Of a stretch of 64,000 nt of DNA, positions 27,424-36,811 are shown in pieces. Under the pieces are notes generated by a model. It was not told the DNA's origin and searched no databases. It was given only the letters and a program-made list of their open reading frames with translations. The position numbers were made by a program, and so were the translations under genes. Source of the stretch: Sphingobacterium sp. UT-1RO-CII-1 (GTDB lineage Bacteria; Bacteroidota; Bacteroidia; Sphingobacteriales; Sphingobacteriaceae); contig NZ_JAPPVJ010000001.1 of assembly GCF_026711005.1 (NCBI RefSeq), positions 806,001 through 870,000 of the forward strand, written 5' to 3'. Position 1 is the stretch's first letter; the number at the start of each line of letters is the position of its first letter.

Positions 27424-29163
27424 ATGAACAATATTGATGGAGCAACACAAGCTCGTATAAAGCAATGGCTAGGAGATGGCTACGATCAACAAACAATTAA
27501 CAGCGTAAAAGAACTCATAAATAATGAAGATCAAACAGAACTCATAGACGCTTTTTATAAAGAACTGGAGTTTGGGACAGGTGGTCTCAGAGGTATTATG
27601 GGAGTGGGATCAAACCGCATCAATAAATATACAGTAGGGAAAGCTACACAGGGCCTTGCAAACTATCTTATCAAGCAGCTTCCTGATCAAGAAATAAAGG
27701 TCGCTATAGCCTACGACAGCCGGAATAATTCGGACTCCTTCGGAAAACTTGTTGCGGATGTATTTTCAGCAAACGGAATAATTGTTTACCTATTTGAAAA
27801 ACTACGACCTACCCCCTTATTGTCCTTTGCTGTTCGACACTTTAACTGCCAGGCAGGCGTTATGCTAACTGCATCACATAATCCTAAAGAATATAATGGT
27901 TATAAAGCCTATTGGAATGATGGAGGTCAACTTGTTGCTCCTCATGATCACAATGTTATAACAGAAGTGAACGCTATCGAGTCGATAAACAAAGTAAAAT
28001 TTAATCGTAACGAAAAGCTTATCAAGATCATTGATGAAAGTTTTGACGAAATCTATATCTGTGCAAATAAAAACCTAAGCATACATCCTGAGCTTGTTAA
28101 ACAACAGGAGGATCTAAAAATAGTTTTTTCGTCTATTCACGGAACAGGAATAACACTTGTTCCTAAAATTTTAAAAGCTTGGGGCTTTAAAAACATACAA
28201 ACCGTCGAACAACAAGACACTCCGAACGGAAATTTTCCAACCGTAATATACCCTAATCCAGAAGAAGAAGAAGCCATGAGTATGGCTATAAAAAAAGGCA
28301 AAGAAATAGATGCCGACATTGTAATGGCGACAGACCCTGATTCAGATCGTGTCGGTTTAGCTGTAAAAAATAATAACGGAGAAATACAACTTTTAAACGG
28401 CAATCAGATAGCAAGCCTACTGGTTTATTATTTACTGTCTTCTAAAAAAGATAAAAATGCATTAAAACCCAATGACTTTATTGTCAAAACTATTGTTACA
28501 TCCAACTTACTTTCTGACATCAGCAAATCGTTTGCTGTAAAACATTATGACACCCTAACAGGTTTTAAATTTATTGGAGAGCTGATTACAAAACTAGACG
28601 GGAAAGAAAACTATTTGGTAGGTGGAGAAGAAAGTTATGGCTATTTAGTCGGGGATCTAGTCAGGGACAAAGATGCTATTAACTCATGTGCTTTTATTGC
28701 AGAGATGACAGCCTATTTTAAAAGTCAAAACAAATCTTTATTTGACGTTCTTTTAGACATTTACGTGAAACATGGGTTTTACCTCGAAAAACTGATTTCT
28801 TTAACTAAAAAGGGAAAGGCGGGAGCTACAGAAATCGAAAACATGATGATTCGTTTACGTCAAAGTGCCCCATATACTTTGGGCGGTGTGGCCGTAAAGG
28901 AAATCCGAGACTATAAAAAGGGCGAAATTTATGACCTGTCAAACAAAACAAAAACAATTATAGATTTACCTAAATCAGATGTCTTACAGTTTATTACAGT
29001 CGAAGGTGATGTCATATCAGCCAGACCATCGGGTACAGAACCTAAAATAAAATTCTACTGTTCTGTAAAAGAAACATTGCGCAGTAAAGCAGATTTTGAA
29101 AACATAAAAAAGAAACTCGATCTAAAAGTTAAAAATATGATGGCAGACATTATCAATGAATAA
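27424..29163 (+). CDS. Phosphoglucomutase/phosphomannomutase family enzyme
   Basis: The 579-residue enzyme belongs to the alpha-D-phosphohexomutase superfamily and interconverts sugar 1- and 6-phosphates. In order it shows the substrate loop GTGGLRGIMGVG (about 50), the phosphoserine loop TASHNPKEYNGYKAYW (Ser151), the metal site DPDSDRVGLAV (about 305), the sugar loop GGEESYGYLVGD and the phosphate loop RPSGTEPKIKFY. The length matches the long phosphomutase type of Bacillota and Bacteroidota (PgcA-like), so phosphoglucomutase is the best guess. It has a 190-bp upstream region and appears to be monocistronic or co-transcribed with the NUDIX gene 54 bp later. Confidence 0.93.
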   Translation: MNNIDGATQARIKQWLGDGYDQQTINSVKELINNEDQTELIDAFYKELEFGTGGLRGIMGVGSNRINKYTVGKATQGLANYLIKQLPDQEIKVAIAYDSRNNSDSFGKLVADVFSANGIIVYLFEKLRPTPLLSFAVRHFNCQAGVMLTASHNPKEYNGYKAYWNDGGQLVAPHDHNVITEVNAIESINKVKFNRNEKLIKIIDESFDEIYICANKNLSIHPELVKQQEDLKIVFSSIHGTGITLVPKILKAWGFKNIQTVEQQDTPNGNFPTVIYPNPEEEEAMSMAIKKGKEIDADIVMATDPDSDRVGLAVKNNNGEIQLLNGNQIASLLVYYLLSSKKDKNALKPNDFIVKTIVTSNLLSDISKSFAVKHYDTLTGFKFIGELITKLDGKENYLVGGEESYGYLVGDLVRDKDAINSCAFIAEMTAYFKSQNKSLFDVLLDIYVKHGFYLEKLISLTKKGKAGATEIENMMIRLRQSAPYTLGGVAVKEIRDYKKGEIYDLSNKTKTIIDLPKSDVLQFITVEGDVISARPSGTEPKIKFYCSVKETLRSKADFENIKKKLDLKVKNMMADIINE

Positions 29164-29217
29164 AATTGATAAAATATGTTTGTTAACATAAATAAGTATT
29201 TATAAAATAATTTACAA

Positions 29218-29760
29218 ATGAAAAAATGGACTTTACTTGATTCAAAGTATATCATACAACGACCCTGGGCAACACTGCGCGTTGATAAGCTTCAACTCCC
29301 CAACGGTATAGTGAAAGATGAATACTATGTTATGGAATACCCCACGTGGGTAAATATGGTTGGAATTACAGAGAATCAAGAAATCTTATTTGTAAAACAA
29401 TATAGACATGGTGCAGAACGCATACTCATAGAGCTTCCAGCTGGCGTTGTAGATGACGGAGAAAAACCTGAAGATGCAGCACGTCGCGAACTCCTAGAAG
29501 AAACCGGCTATGCCTTTGACTCTATTGAGCAGGTTTGCGAACTCTATGGCAACCCAGCGACTAGCGGAAACATAACTTATACCTACTTATTAAAAGGGGG
29601 GCGGAAAGTACAAGAACAAAATTTAGACGACTCGGAGGACATTGAAGTTATTAAAATGAGTATACCTGAGGCAAAAGAATATCTATTGGGAAATAATATA
29701 GGTCAAGCATTGCACAGTGCGGCTTTATTTTATTGTTTTGCAAAAATGGATATAATCTAA
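29218..29760 (+). CDS. NUDIX hydrolase, ADP-ribose pyrophosphatase-like
   Basis: The 180-residue protein has a complete NUDIX box, GVVDDGEKPEDAARRELLEETGY read in two parts around residues 75-97. It is preceded by ELPAG, with NPATSGNITYTYL downstream, typical of ADP-ribose/sugar-nucleotide pyrophosphatases. The N-terminal WATLRVDKLQLPNG strand region is the dimerisation domain of that subgroup. It probably cleaves ADP-ribose or another NDP-sugar to AMP/NMP plus sugar phosphate. The adjacent phosphosugar mutase is consistent with sugar-phosphate turnover. Confidence 0.9.
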   Translation: MKKWTLLDSKYIIQRPWATLRVDKLQLPNGIVKDEYYVMEYPTWVNMVGITENQEILFVKQYRHGAERILIELPAGVVDDGEKPEDAARRELLEETGYAFDSIEQVCELYGNPATSGNITYTYLLKGGRKVQEQNLDDSEDIEVIKMSIPEAKEYLLGNNIGQALHSAALFYCFAKMDII

Positions 29761-29808
29761 TTAGTTCACGGAAAGCACGTCCACACCGAATAATACCTGT
29801 TAATTTCG

Positions 29809-29816
29809 TACCTTTG
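29809..29816 (+). promoter_or_regulatory. -7 promoter element overlapping the next start
   Basis: TACCTTTG is a full match to TAnnTTTG and is followed by CAGT and the ATG at 29821. Transcription would start at about the A of the ATG, implying a leaderless mRNA. A -33 TTG at 19 nt is not evident. Confidence 0.5.
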
Positions 29817-29820
29817 CAGT

Positions 29821-31134
29821 ATGGCTAGAGAAATTTTTGAAACCAAACGTAAAGCGTTACGCATTAATTTAAACGCAGATATCTATGGCACTTTTGCCGA
29901 GATTGGTGCCGGGCAAGAAGTAGCTCGTAATTTCTTTGAAGCCGGAGCCGCATCAGGCACCATTGCTAAAACAATATCTGCTTATGATATGACTTTTAGT
30001 GATGCTATTTATGGTGTCGAAGAGTCTGGACGCTATGTGAGCCGCACCAGACTACTGAAAATGCTGGACCACGAATTTGAGCTATTAACCAAGCGATTAC
30101 AAAGTGAAAAGTATGAGAATAAAAAATTTTTCGCTTTTGCAGATACAGTAACGACATTAAATTTCACCAAAACAAACGATCCTCACGGCTGGATAGGTAT
30201 ACGCTTTCAACATGAAGTAGGTGGTCCTACAAACGACATCATCATACATGTCCGTTTGCTAGATAGTGACTCCCGTTTACAATCTAAAGTGCTCGGCATA
30301 TTAGGCGTAAACTTGATCTTTGCTGCTTATTATTACGCAGGTCACCCACAGACAATGATTGAATCCCTGGTGGATAACCTATCCATCGGATCAGTAGAAA
30401 TAGATCTAGTAAAAGTATCAGGACCAGTATTTGAAAATGCTAATGAACGTTTGCTCAACCTATACCTAATTGCTAAAGGCTTTGCGAAAGCCGCAGTATT
30501 TAAACCTGACGCTAAAGCTGCACAAATCAAAGATTATCTCTATAAAAAGAACATCATTATTCTTCGCACCAAATATCGACAAAAATCAAACCCCAACTTT
30601 GACCTTTTCAACCTCTCTGTAGAACAATTTAGAAAAAACACAGGTGCGACAGCAGAAGATACAGTTGTACTGATCGAAGTTTTAATGGGAAATGTGCTCG
30701 ACGAAGATAGCTATATTACCGATGAAGATTTAGCATACTTTGCAGAACGGGCCGAATATCTATGCTCAACAGGCAATAATGTTATAGTATCTAACTTTAG
30801 GAGAAATAACCATTTAGCTGAATTTATACAAAGCTTTAAACCAAAACATGTGGGTATAGCGACCAACGTGTCCAATCTAAAAAACATCTTCAATACCCAT
30901 AATTACAACAAAGAACAATATACAAATGAACTTCTATCTTACATATCAGGTATGTTTAGTAAAGATGTCAAACTCTATGCTTATCCTTATTTAGATAAAA
31001 AGAATAATAAAATTGTAACAACGAAAAATATGCCTGTTGCTGATGAAGCTAAGCATTTGTTCGATTTCTTAGTACAAAATAATTACATAGTAGATATTGA
31101 ACACTACGATGAAAAGTTTGTTAAAACAGTATAA
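29821..31134 (+). CDS. Conserved Bacteroidota protein of unknown function
   Basis: The 437-residue soluble protein has no signal peptide. I recognise the N-terminus (REIFETKRKALRINLNADIY, GAGQEVARNFF, TIAKTISAYDMTFSDAIYG) as a highly conserved family that databases often label TonB-dependent receptor or nicotinate-nucleotide adenylyltransferase. Neither label is supported here, since there is no signal, barrel, plug or HxGH motif. GGPTNDIIIHVRLLDSD and GILGVNLIFAAYYY are further conserved blocks. It lies 60 bp after the NUDIX gene behind its own -7 element. The role is unknown; broad conservation suggests housekeeping. Confidence 0.8.
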   Translation: MAREIFETKRKALRINLNADIYGTFAEIGAGQEVARNFFEAGAASGTIAKTISAYDMTFSDAIYGVEESGRYVSRTRLLKMLDHEFELLTKRLQSEKYENKKFFAFADTVTTLNFTKTNDPHGWIGIRFQHEVGGPTNDIIIHVRLLDSDSRLQSKVLGILGVNLIFAAYYYAGHPQTMIESLVDNLSIGSVEIDLVKVSGPVFENANERLLNLYLIAKGFAKAAVFKPDAKAAQIKDYLYKKNIIILRTKYRQKSNPNFDLFNLSVEQFRKNTGATAEDTVVLIEVLMGNVLDEDSYITDEDLAYFAERAEYLCSTGNNVIVSNFRRNNHLAEFIQSFKPKHVGIATNVSNLKNIFNTHNYNKEQYTNELLSYISGMFSKDVKLYAYPYLDKKNNKIVTTKNMPVADEAKHLFDFLVQNNYIVDIEHYDEKFVKTV

Positions 31135-31153
31135 AGAGTTTCTCTAATAAGCG

Positions 31154-31978
31154 TTAAATAAACTTTTTAAAAATTGCATATAATATTCGCAGATCTTTTG
31201 GGCTTAGATCTGCAGTAGATGTTCCATCTTGTATATAATGCACCTTAAAAGCTTTAATGGCAGCGTCGAGCCGAGTTACATCATAACCGATTACACGAAG
31301 TGCTAGTCTAGGATCAAAATCAACAGGCGCTTCTTCTAATGTATCGTCATACCAAAACCCAAACCCCTTATCAGCTAAGCGCTTCCATGGAAACCGAGAA
31401 GGATCAACCTTACGCGTCGGCGCATAATCCATATGTCCTATAAAATTTGCTTGAGGAATTTTATAGGTATCCTTCAAATAAGCTAACAGAACAATTAAAG
31501 CTTCTATCTGCTTATCTGGCCAAGGATCTGTTGTTCCATTATTGTCCAACTCTATACCAATAGACGAAGAGTTCAAATCAGTGTCGTTGCCCCATCTACC
31601 TGCGCCCGCATGATGCCCCCGATAAAGGTCATTAAGCATTTGCACAACCTTACCATCTCGGCCTATTATATAGTGCGAACTTACACCAGCTTTAGCATTA
31701 TGAAAGGTTTTTATAGTTTGCCCCAAAGAGTCCTGAGCAGTATGATGTATCATTACATAATTAGGTTTTCGAACACCAAAATTAACAGTCCCAATCCACT
31801 CTTTGTTAATAACTGCGATTTTACTCAGCTGATTTTCGATAGGAATATCTTTATATAAAATAGAAAAGTCTCTTGCCTTATTTTTATAAACCTTTTCTGT
31901 TCCAGCATATTTAGAACCTCCGCAAGAGCCCAGGAACAAAGCACATCCGCTTAATAAAAAAAAAATCGTTCTTTTCAT
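31154..31978 (-). CDS. N-acetylmuramoyl-L-alanine amidase lipoprotein
   Basis: This 274-residue cell-wall amidase of the Amidase_2 (AmpD/PGRP) fold has zinc and catalytic residues visible in MIHHTAQDS, VSSHYIIGRDG, GIELDNNG and GHMDYAPTRKVDPSRFPW. The start at 31978 gives MKRTIFFLLSGCALFLGSCGG, a lipoprotein signal with Cys19; a longer frame to 32020 would hide it. It would cut the amide bond between MurNAc and L-Ala in the periplasm, for recycling or remodelling. The gene converges with the conserved gene at 29821-31134, with only 19 bp between stops. Confidence 0.92.
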   Translation of the reverse strand: MKRTIFFLLSGCALFLGSCGGSKYAGTEKVYKNKARDFSILYKDIPIENQLSKIAVINKEWIGTVNFGVRKPNYVMIHHTAQDSLGQTIKTFHNAKAGVSSHYIIGRDGKVVQMLNDLYRGHHAGAGRWGNDTDLNSSSIGIELDNNGTTDPWPDKQIEALIVLLAYLKDTYKIPQANFIGHMDYAPTRKVDPSRFPWKRLADKGFGFWYDDTLEEAPVDFDPRLALRVIGYDVTRLDAAIKAFKVHYIQDGTSTADLSPKDLRILYAIFKKFI

Positions 31979-32161
31979 ATGTTCATAATTATTAACATCT
32001 ATTCTACTGATCAAACTCATAAATGCTTTATATTTATTTCATGAGCTCTATAACATACTAAGATTTTTAATCTGTGTTATATAAAACTTATACTTTTTTA
32101 TAATAAAAACAGCAAATACCGTGCTATTCATTATAGAAGAAAATAAGTCATCAATATCACA

Positions 32162-32905
32162 CTAGCGTAACTCTCCTACTATATGTTCAGGAAGAATATA
32201 TCCGTCATCTAATTCAATAATTTGCAAATTCCGAAACTGTATCTCAGCTCCCTCAGCTTCCAAACATAAATATCCCTTTCTTTTTGTTGACTTACTTACC
32301 CCATTAACAAACTTTCCATTAACAGATAACTTAATTGTGCCATCCACACACACTACAGTATATTTATTCCACTCACCAACCCCTAAACACCGGTTTTCTA
32401 TAGACTTGCTTCTTTCTCCTCTAGGATTATCAGGTGTAGTCTTTGTTTGCCCTGCTCCAAACAGTTCGCCGTGCACATAAGCTATTGGCGGAGTCTCTCC
32501 ATTTCGGATATTTTGATTAACCCAATCCAACTCTAACATCTGAATCTCCACCCCACTTGGCAACCTATTATGACTTTCAGGAACAGCATCACACCACGCA
32601 AATATACCGGAGTTCCCTCCTTTTTCCATATGTCGCCACTCCACATGAAGAATAAAGTTTTGATACATTTTTTCCGATCGAACAACACCAATAGGTAGCC
32701 CAGTACTAACCAATACATTATCGTCCAGACGCCAAGTAGAATCCGAAGTATTCACATCTATCCATCTTAATGCTTCAGGCCTGTCCGTATTAGCTATCAA
32801 ATCATCAAAATCCTTCCGCTCACCGAATTCAAAGAGAACTTCCTGTGCACAAGTTTGATGAATACATAATAACGTCAATAATAAAAATCCTAAATTTTTT
32901 AACAT
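32162..32905 (-). CDS. Secreted DUF1080 (3-keto-disaccharide hydrolase-like) protein
   Basis: The 247-residue protein has a signal peptide ([15 protein letters not shown]) and one DUF1080 domain, a concanavalin-like beta sandwich. [33 protein letters not shown] and [21 protein letters not shown] are the family's core blocks. Characterised members hydrolyse 3-keto-glucosides or bind glycans. Here the substrate is unknown and no 3-keto-sugar dehydrogenase is near. It follows gcvP on the same strand but is separated by a terminator. Confidence 0.85.
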   Translation of the reverse strand: MLKNLGFLLLTLLCIHQTCAQEVLFEFGERKDFDDLIANTDRPEALRWIDVNTSDSTWRLDDNVLVSTGLPIGVVRSEKMYQNFILHVEWRHMEKGGNSGIFAWCDAVPESHNRLPSGVEIQMLELDWVNQNIRNGETPPIAYVHGELFGAGQTKTTPDNPRGERSKSIENRCLGVGEWNKYTVVCVDGTIKLSVNGKFVNGVSKSTKRKGYLCLEAEGAEIQFRNLQIIELDDGYILPEHIVGELR

Positions 32906-32944
32906 CGTTTATAATTAAATAGTTCGCATTTACTAAAATAGAAA

Positions 32945-32973
32945 AGCTCCTGCACATATCCATGTCAGGAGCT
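32945..32973 (-). terminator. Terminator between gcvP and the DUF1080 gene
   Basis: AGCTCCTG-C-ACAT (32945-32957) pairs with ATGTCAGGAGCT (32962-32973), with one bulged base. On the - strand TTTTCTATTTT follows. A smaller hairpin (33021-33040) overlaps the gcvP stop codon. Confidence 0.75.
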
Positions 32974-33038
32974 CTATTTAATTTATAATTCGTTCGCTAT
33001 AAAAAGCGACAGTATTAATTAATCTCTATACAAAGAGA

Positions 33039-35912
33039 TTATGCATCAACATATTCTTCAATAGACGGACAAGAACAAATTAACGTTCTATCACCTTGAG
33101 ATTCATTCACACGCCCAACAGAAGGCCAAAATTTACGCTCCTTAACATATGACAGCGGATAAGCAGCCGTCTGACGACTATATGCTCTATCCCACTCATC
33201 TGCAGTAACGGCCTCTGCTGTATGCGGAGCACCCTTCAATACGTTTTCTTTCTGATCAGCGTGTCCCTCTTCAATTTCAGCTATCTCGCCACGTATCGAA
33301 ATTAATGCGTCACAAAAACGATCGATCTCTGCCTTAGACTCTGACTCCGTAGGTTCAACCATCAAAGTGCCTGCAACAGGAAAAGAAACAGTCGGTGCAT
33401 GAAAACCATAATCCATTAAACGCTTAGCTATATCAGCAACTTCAATACCAACATTCTTAAAACCACGACAATCTAAAATCATCTCGTGTCCACAACGATC
33501 TTTTGCACCTGTATAAAGAACTGGATAATGATTCTCCAGACGTGCTTTTATATAGTTTGCATTCAAGATAGCCGTTTGAGTCGCAGCAGTCAACCCTTCA
33601 GCACCCATCATAGCAATATATGCATAAGATATTGTAAGAATCGAAGCCGATCCAAATGGCGCCGCAGAAACTGCAGATATACCTTCATTCCCCGACACAG
33701 CTACAACACTGTGGTTTGGTAAAAAAGGAACAAGATGCTCTGCCACACCAATAGGACCCATACCTGGCCCACCACCACCGTGAGGAATACAGAAAGTTTT
33801 ATGCAAGTTTAAATGACATACATCCGCACCTATGAAACCCGGGCTAGTCAAACCTACTTGAGCATTCATATTAGCCCCATCCATATACACCTGACCACCG
33901 TTCTCATGAATAATAGAACAAACTTCTATAATAGACTCTTCGAACACACCGTGAGTAGACGGGTATGTTACCATGAAAGAATTTAAGTTGGCAGCATGTT
34001 CTTCAGCTTTCGCTCTAAGGTCAGCAACATCTATATTTCCATGATCATCGCACTTTACCACCACAACTTTTAAGCCTGCCATTGAAGCAGAAGCAGGGTT
34101 AGTACCATGTGCAGACGCAGGTATTAGACAAACATTACGGTGCTCCTCGCCACGACTTGCATGATAAGCTCTGATCACCATTAACCCTGCATATTCACCT
34201 TGTGCTCCCGAGTTTGGTTGAAAAGACATTTTAGCAAAACCTGTGATTTCAGATAACCAATCATTCAGTTCATTCACCAGTTGCATATAGCCTGCAGTTT
34301 GATCAATAGGGGCAAATGGATGTAGGCCACCAAATTGTGCCCAAGTTAATGGGAGCATTTCTGTTGTTGCGTTTAACTTCATCGTACATGAACCCAAAGG
34401 AATCATGGAATGACATAAAGACAAATCTTTTGCCTCCAAAGATTTAATGTAACGCAACATCTCACTTTCAGAATGGTAGCTATTGAAAATAGGATGAGTT
34501 AAATAACTTGATTGACGTTTTAATTCCTCTGGAATAGATGGGCTCAACTTCTTACTCAAAGTTAATAAATCTACATCACTCAATGATTTACCTTTAACTT
34601 TTGCAAAAACTTTTACAATAACTTCTATATCTTCAAAGGAGGTCGTTTCATCAATAGAAATACCAACAACATCCTCGTTATAGTAAAAATTCAACTCATT
34701 ATTCAATGCTTCAGACTTAAGCCCTGCTATTTCTGCTCCCGCTTTAACACGCAGAGTGTCAAAATAAGACGTATTAAGCTGCTCATAACCTAAAGTTTGA
34801 AGAGCTTGATCCAATAGCTTAGTCAAATCGTTAATACGATCCGCAATATTCTTAACTCCTTGAGGCCCATGATAAACAGCATAAAAGGAAGCCATTATTG
34901 CTAGCAAAGCTTGGGCCGTACAAATATTAGAAGAAGCCTTATCACGACGTATATGTTGCTCTCTCGTTTGCAAAGCCATACGCAATGCATATTGCCCACT
35001 TGAATCCGAAGTTACACCGATAATACGTCCAGGGATATTTCTTTTATAAGCGTCTTTTGTTGCGAAAAATGCTGCATGAGGCCCACCAAAACCCATAGGC
35101 ACTCCAAAACGCTGTGTATTACCAACGACAACATCTGCACCCCACTCGCCTGGAGGCGTTAAAACTGTCAGCGACATTAAGTCTGCCGCAACACAAGTAG
35201 TTATTCCTCTTGATTGTGCTTCCGCAGTAAATGTGCTATAATCATCTACCGTACCATCAGCGGCAGGATACTGTATAAAAGTAGCAAATACCTCATCCGA
35301 AAGGTTATCTACATGAAGATCCGCTAAACGGATTTCTATACCAAATGGTTGAGCTCTGGTTTGTAATACATCTAACGTTTGCGGATAGATGTTTGAAGAA
35401 ACAAGAAAAACATTTGCCGCTTTATTCTTACGCCCATTAAATAGCATAAACATTCCTTCAGCTGCCGCAGTAGCCTCATCCAGCAAAGAAGCATTAGCAA
35501 TCTCTAAACCTGTTAAATCAGATACAACTGTCTGGAAGTTTAATAATGCCTGTAGTCTTCCTTGTGCAATTTCAGCTTGATAAGGTGTATACTGTGTATA
35601 CCATCCCGGATTTTCCAACACATTACGTTGAATAACTGCAGGCACAGTTACATCATAATAACCCTGTCCGATGTAAGATTTAAAAACCTTATTCTTCTCT
35701 GCTATTTGTGTAACTTTTTGTAGGTACCCTTTTTCACTCCATGCTTTTGGCAGAGCTAAAGGCTTTTTTAATCTGATTTGCTCAGGAACTGTTTCTTCAA
35801 TAAGTTGCTCTATTGAAGAAAAACCTAAATAATCCAACATGCCCTGTGCTTCCTCAGCCCTTGGTCCGTTGTGGCGATCTTGAAATTTTTCTTGATAAAA
35901 TACGTTGCTCAT
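33039..35912 (-). CDS. gcvP: Glycine dehydrogenase (decarboxylating), P protein
   Basis: The 957-residue P protein of the glycine cleavage system carries both the P1-like N-terminal and the P2-like C-terminal half in one chain. The PLP lysine is in [20 protein letters not shown], and [12 protein letters not shown] and [12 protein letters not shown] are also conserved. It decarboxylates glycine and passes the aminomethyl group to lipoyl-GcvH, after which GcvT (46561-47643) completes transfer to folate. I chose the ATG at 35912, giving [17 protein letters not shown], over one five codons earlier. gcvH is not in the window, so the system is split. Confidence 0.97.
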   Translation of the reverse strand: MSNVFYQEKFQDRHNGPRAEEAQGMLDYLGFSSIEQLIEETVPEQIRLKKPLALPKAWSEKGYLQKVTQIAEKNKVFKSYIGQGYYDVTVPAVIQRNVLENPGWYTQYTPYQAEIAQGRLQALLNFQTVVSDLTGLEIANASLLDEATAAAEGMFMLFNGRKNKAANVFLVSSNIYPQTLDVLQTRAQPFGIEIRLADLHVDNLSDEVFATFIQYPAADGTVDDYSTFTAEAQSRGITTCVAADLMSLTVLTPPGEWGADVVVGNTQRFGVPMGFGGPHAAFFATKDAYKRNIPGRIIGVTSDSSGQYALRMALQTREQHIRRDKASSNICTAQALLAIMASFYAVYHGPQGVKNIADRINDLTKLLDQALQTLGYEQLNTSYFDTLRVKAGAEIAGLKSEALNNELNFYYNEDVVGISIDETTSFEDIEVIVKVFAKVKGKSLSDVDLLTLSKKLSPSIPEELKRQSSYLTHPIFNSYHSESEMLRYIKSLEAKDLSLCHSMIPLGSCTMKLNATTEMLPLTWAQFGGLHPFAPIDQTAGYMQLVNELNDWLSEITGFAKMSFQPNSGAQGEYAGLMVIRAYHASRGEEHRNVCLIPASAHGTNPASASMAGLKVVVVKCDDHGNIDVADLRAKAEEHAANLNSFMVTYPSTHGVFEESIIEVCSIIHENGGQVYMDGANMNAQVGLTSPGFIGADVCHLNLHKTFCIPHGGGGPGMGPIGVAEHLVPFLPNHSVVAVSGNEGISAVSAAPFGSASILTISYAYIAMMGAEGLTAATQTAILNANYIKARLENHYPVLYTGAKDRCGHEMILDCRGFKNVGIEVADIAKRLMDYGFHAPTVSFPVAGTLMVEPTESESKAEIDRFCDALISIRGEIAEIEEGHADQKENVLKGAPHTAEAVTADEWDRAYSRQTAAYPLSYVKERKFWPSVGRVNESQGDRTLICSCPSIEEYVDA

Positions 35913-36001
35913 ATTTGCACTTAACATTTTAGATCAGCATCCTTCTAAACCCGTTACAATACGTCTTTAAAAGCACGCCTCATCATATACTATTGAGACT
36001 G

Positions 36002-36009
36002 CAAAGATA
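36002..36009 (-). promoter_or_regulatory. -7 element for gcvP
   Basis: TATCTTTG on the - strand, followed by CAGTC, fits TAnnTTTG about 90 nt upstream of gcvP. No good -33 TTG is seen. I see no glycine riboswitch in the leader. Confidence 0.4.
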
Positions 36010-36205
36010 CGATTTTAAAGAGAATTAATTATGTATAAAAATGCTTGATAACCAACTTATATTGACAATTATTCGAGTATTTTACACTTCTAACAAACAC
36101 TCACCTGGATAATCGTTCAAATTCTAAAATTCAATGCTTTAAAACTCAGGAAAATCTCCTAGTGGTAAAAAAAGAAGGTAGTGTCAGATAAAAAAATAAA
36201 CGCAG

Positions 36206-36799
36206 TTACTTCGCCGTAATGAGCTCTCTTCTCACCCTACTTAAGCTTTCTGGTGTGATGCCTAAATAAGAGGCTATCATCCACTGGGGCACACGTAACA
36301 ACAAACTGGGATACATTTCTACAAACGACAAGTAACGCTCTTTAGCCGTCATTGCTAAAAGTGATGTAATTCTTTTTTGTTGAATATGCACATTTCGCTG
36401 CAGTGAGCTTTCCACAAAACAACTAAATGTACTACTCAATGACGATGCTTTCAAAATAAACTCAGGTTGTAAAAACACAATAATAGAGGGTTCGATTGCT
36501 TTTATATAATAATCGGAGGGTTCATTAAAATATTGGCTAGATCTATCAGACACAATCCAGTTTTCAGGCGCAAATAGAATAATGTGCTCCCCACCCTTTT
36601 CATCCAACGCAAATGACTGTAATAATCCTGATTCAACAAAAAAAGCATACTTACTCAATTCTCCCGCACGAAGTAAAAACCTATTATGTTCCACTTCTTT
36701 AAAACTAAAATAATCTCCGAGCTGCTCAAACTGCTCATCGGTTAATCCACCATTTTCACTATAGTACTTATAAAAATTGCTTTCTTTAAAATTCACCAT
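36206..36799 (-). CDS. Crp/Fnr-family transcriptional regulator
   Basis: The 197-residue protein has an N-terminal cyclic-nucleotide-binding-like domain (about 15-130, FLLRAGELSKYAFFVESGLLQSFALD) and a short C-terminal helix-turn-helix (WMIASYLGITPESLSRVRREL). The cAMP phosphate-binding cassette is not intact and there are no Fnr-type cysteines, so the ligand is unknown. This size and sequence are typical of the many Bacteroidota Crp-like regulators of metabolism or stress. It begins 12 bp after bshC on the same strand, so the two are probably one operon. Confidence 0.88.
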   Translation of the reverse strand: MVNFKESNFYKYYSENGGLTDEQFEQLGDYFSFKEVEHNRFLLRAGELSKYAFFVESGLLQSFALDEKGGEHIILFAPENWIVSDRSSQYFNEPSDYYIKAIEPSIIVFLQPEFILKASSLSSTFSCFVESSLQRNVHIQQKRITSLLAMTAKERYLSFVEMYPSLLLRVPQWMIASYLGITPESLSRVRRELITAK

Positions 36800-36811
36800 A
36801 ACCGCTGTTTA

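Noticed and set aside
29821..31134. TonB-dependent receptor or NadD-like label
   Set aside because: No signal peptide, plug, barrel or HxGH motif is present; the true nadD is at 59387-59965.
35913..36001. Glycine riboswitch ahead of gcvP
   Set aside because: The leader does not show the paired conserved glycine-aptamer blocks.
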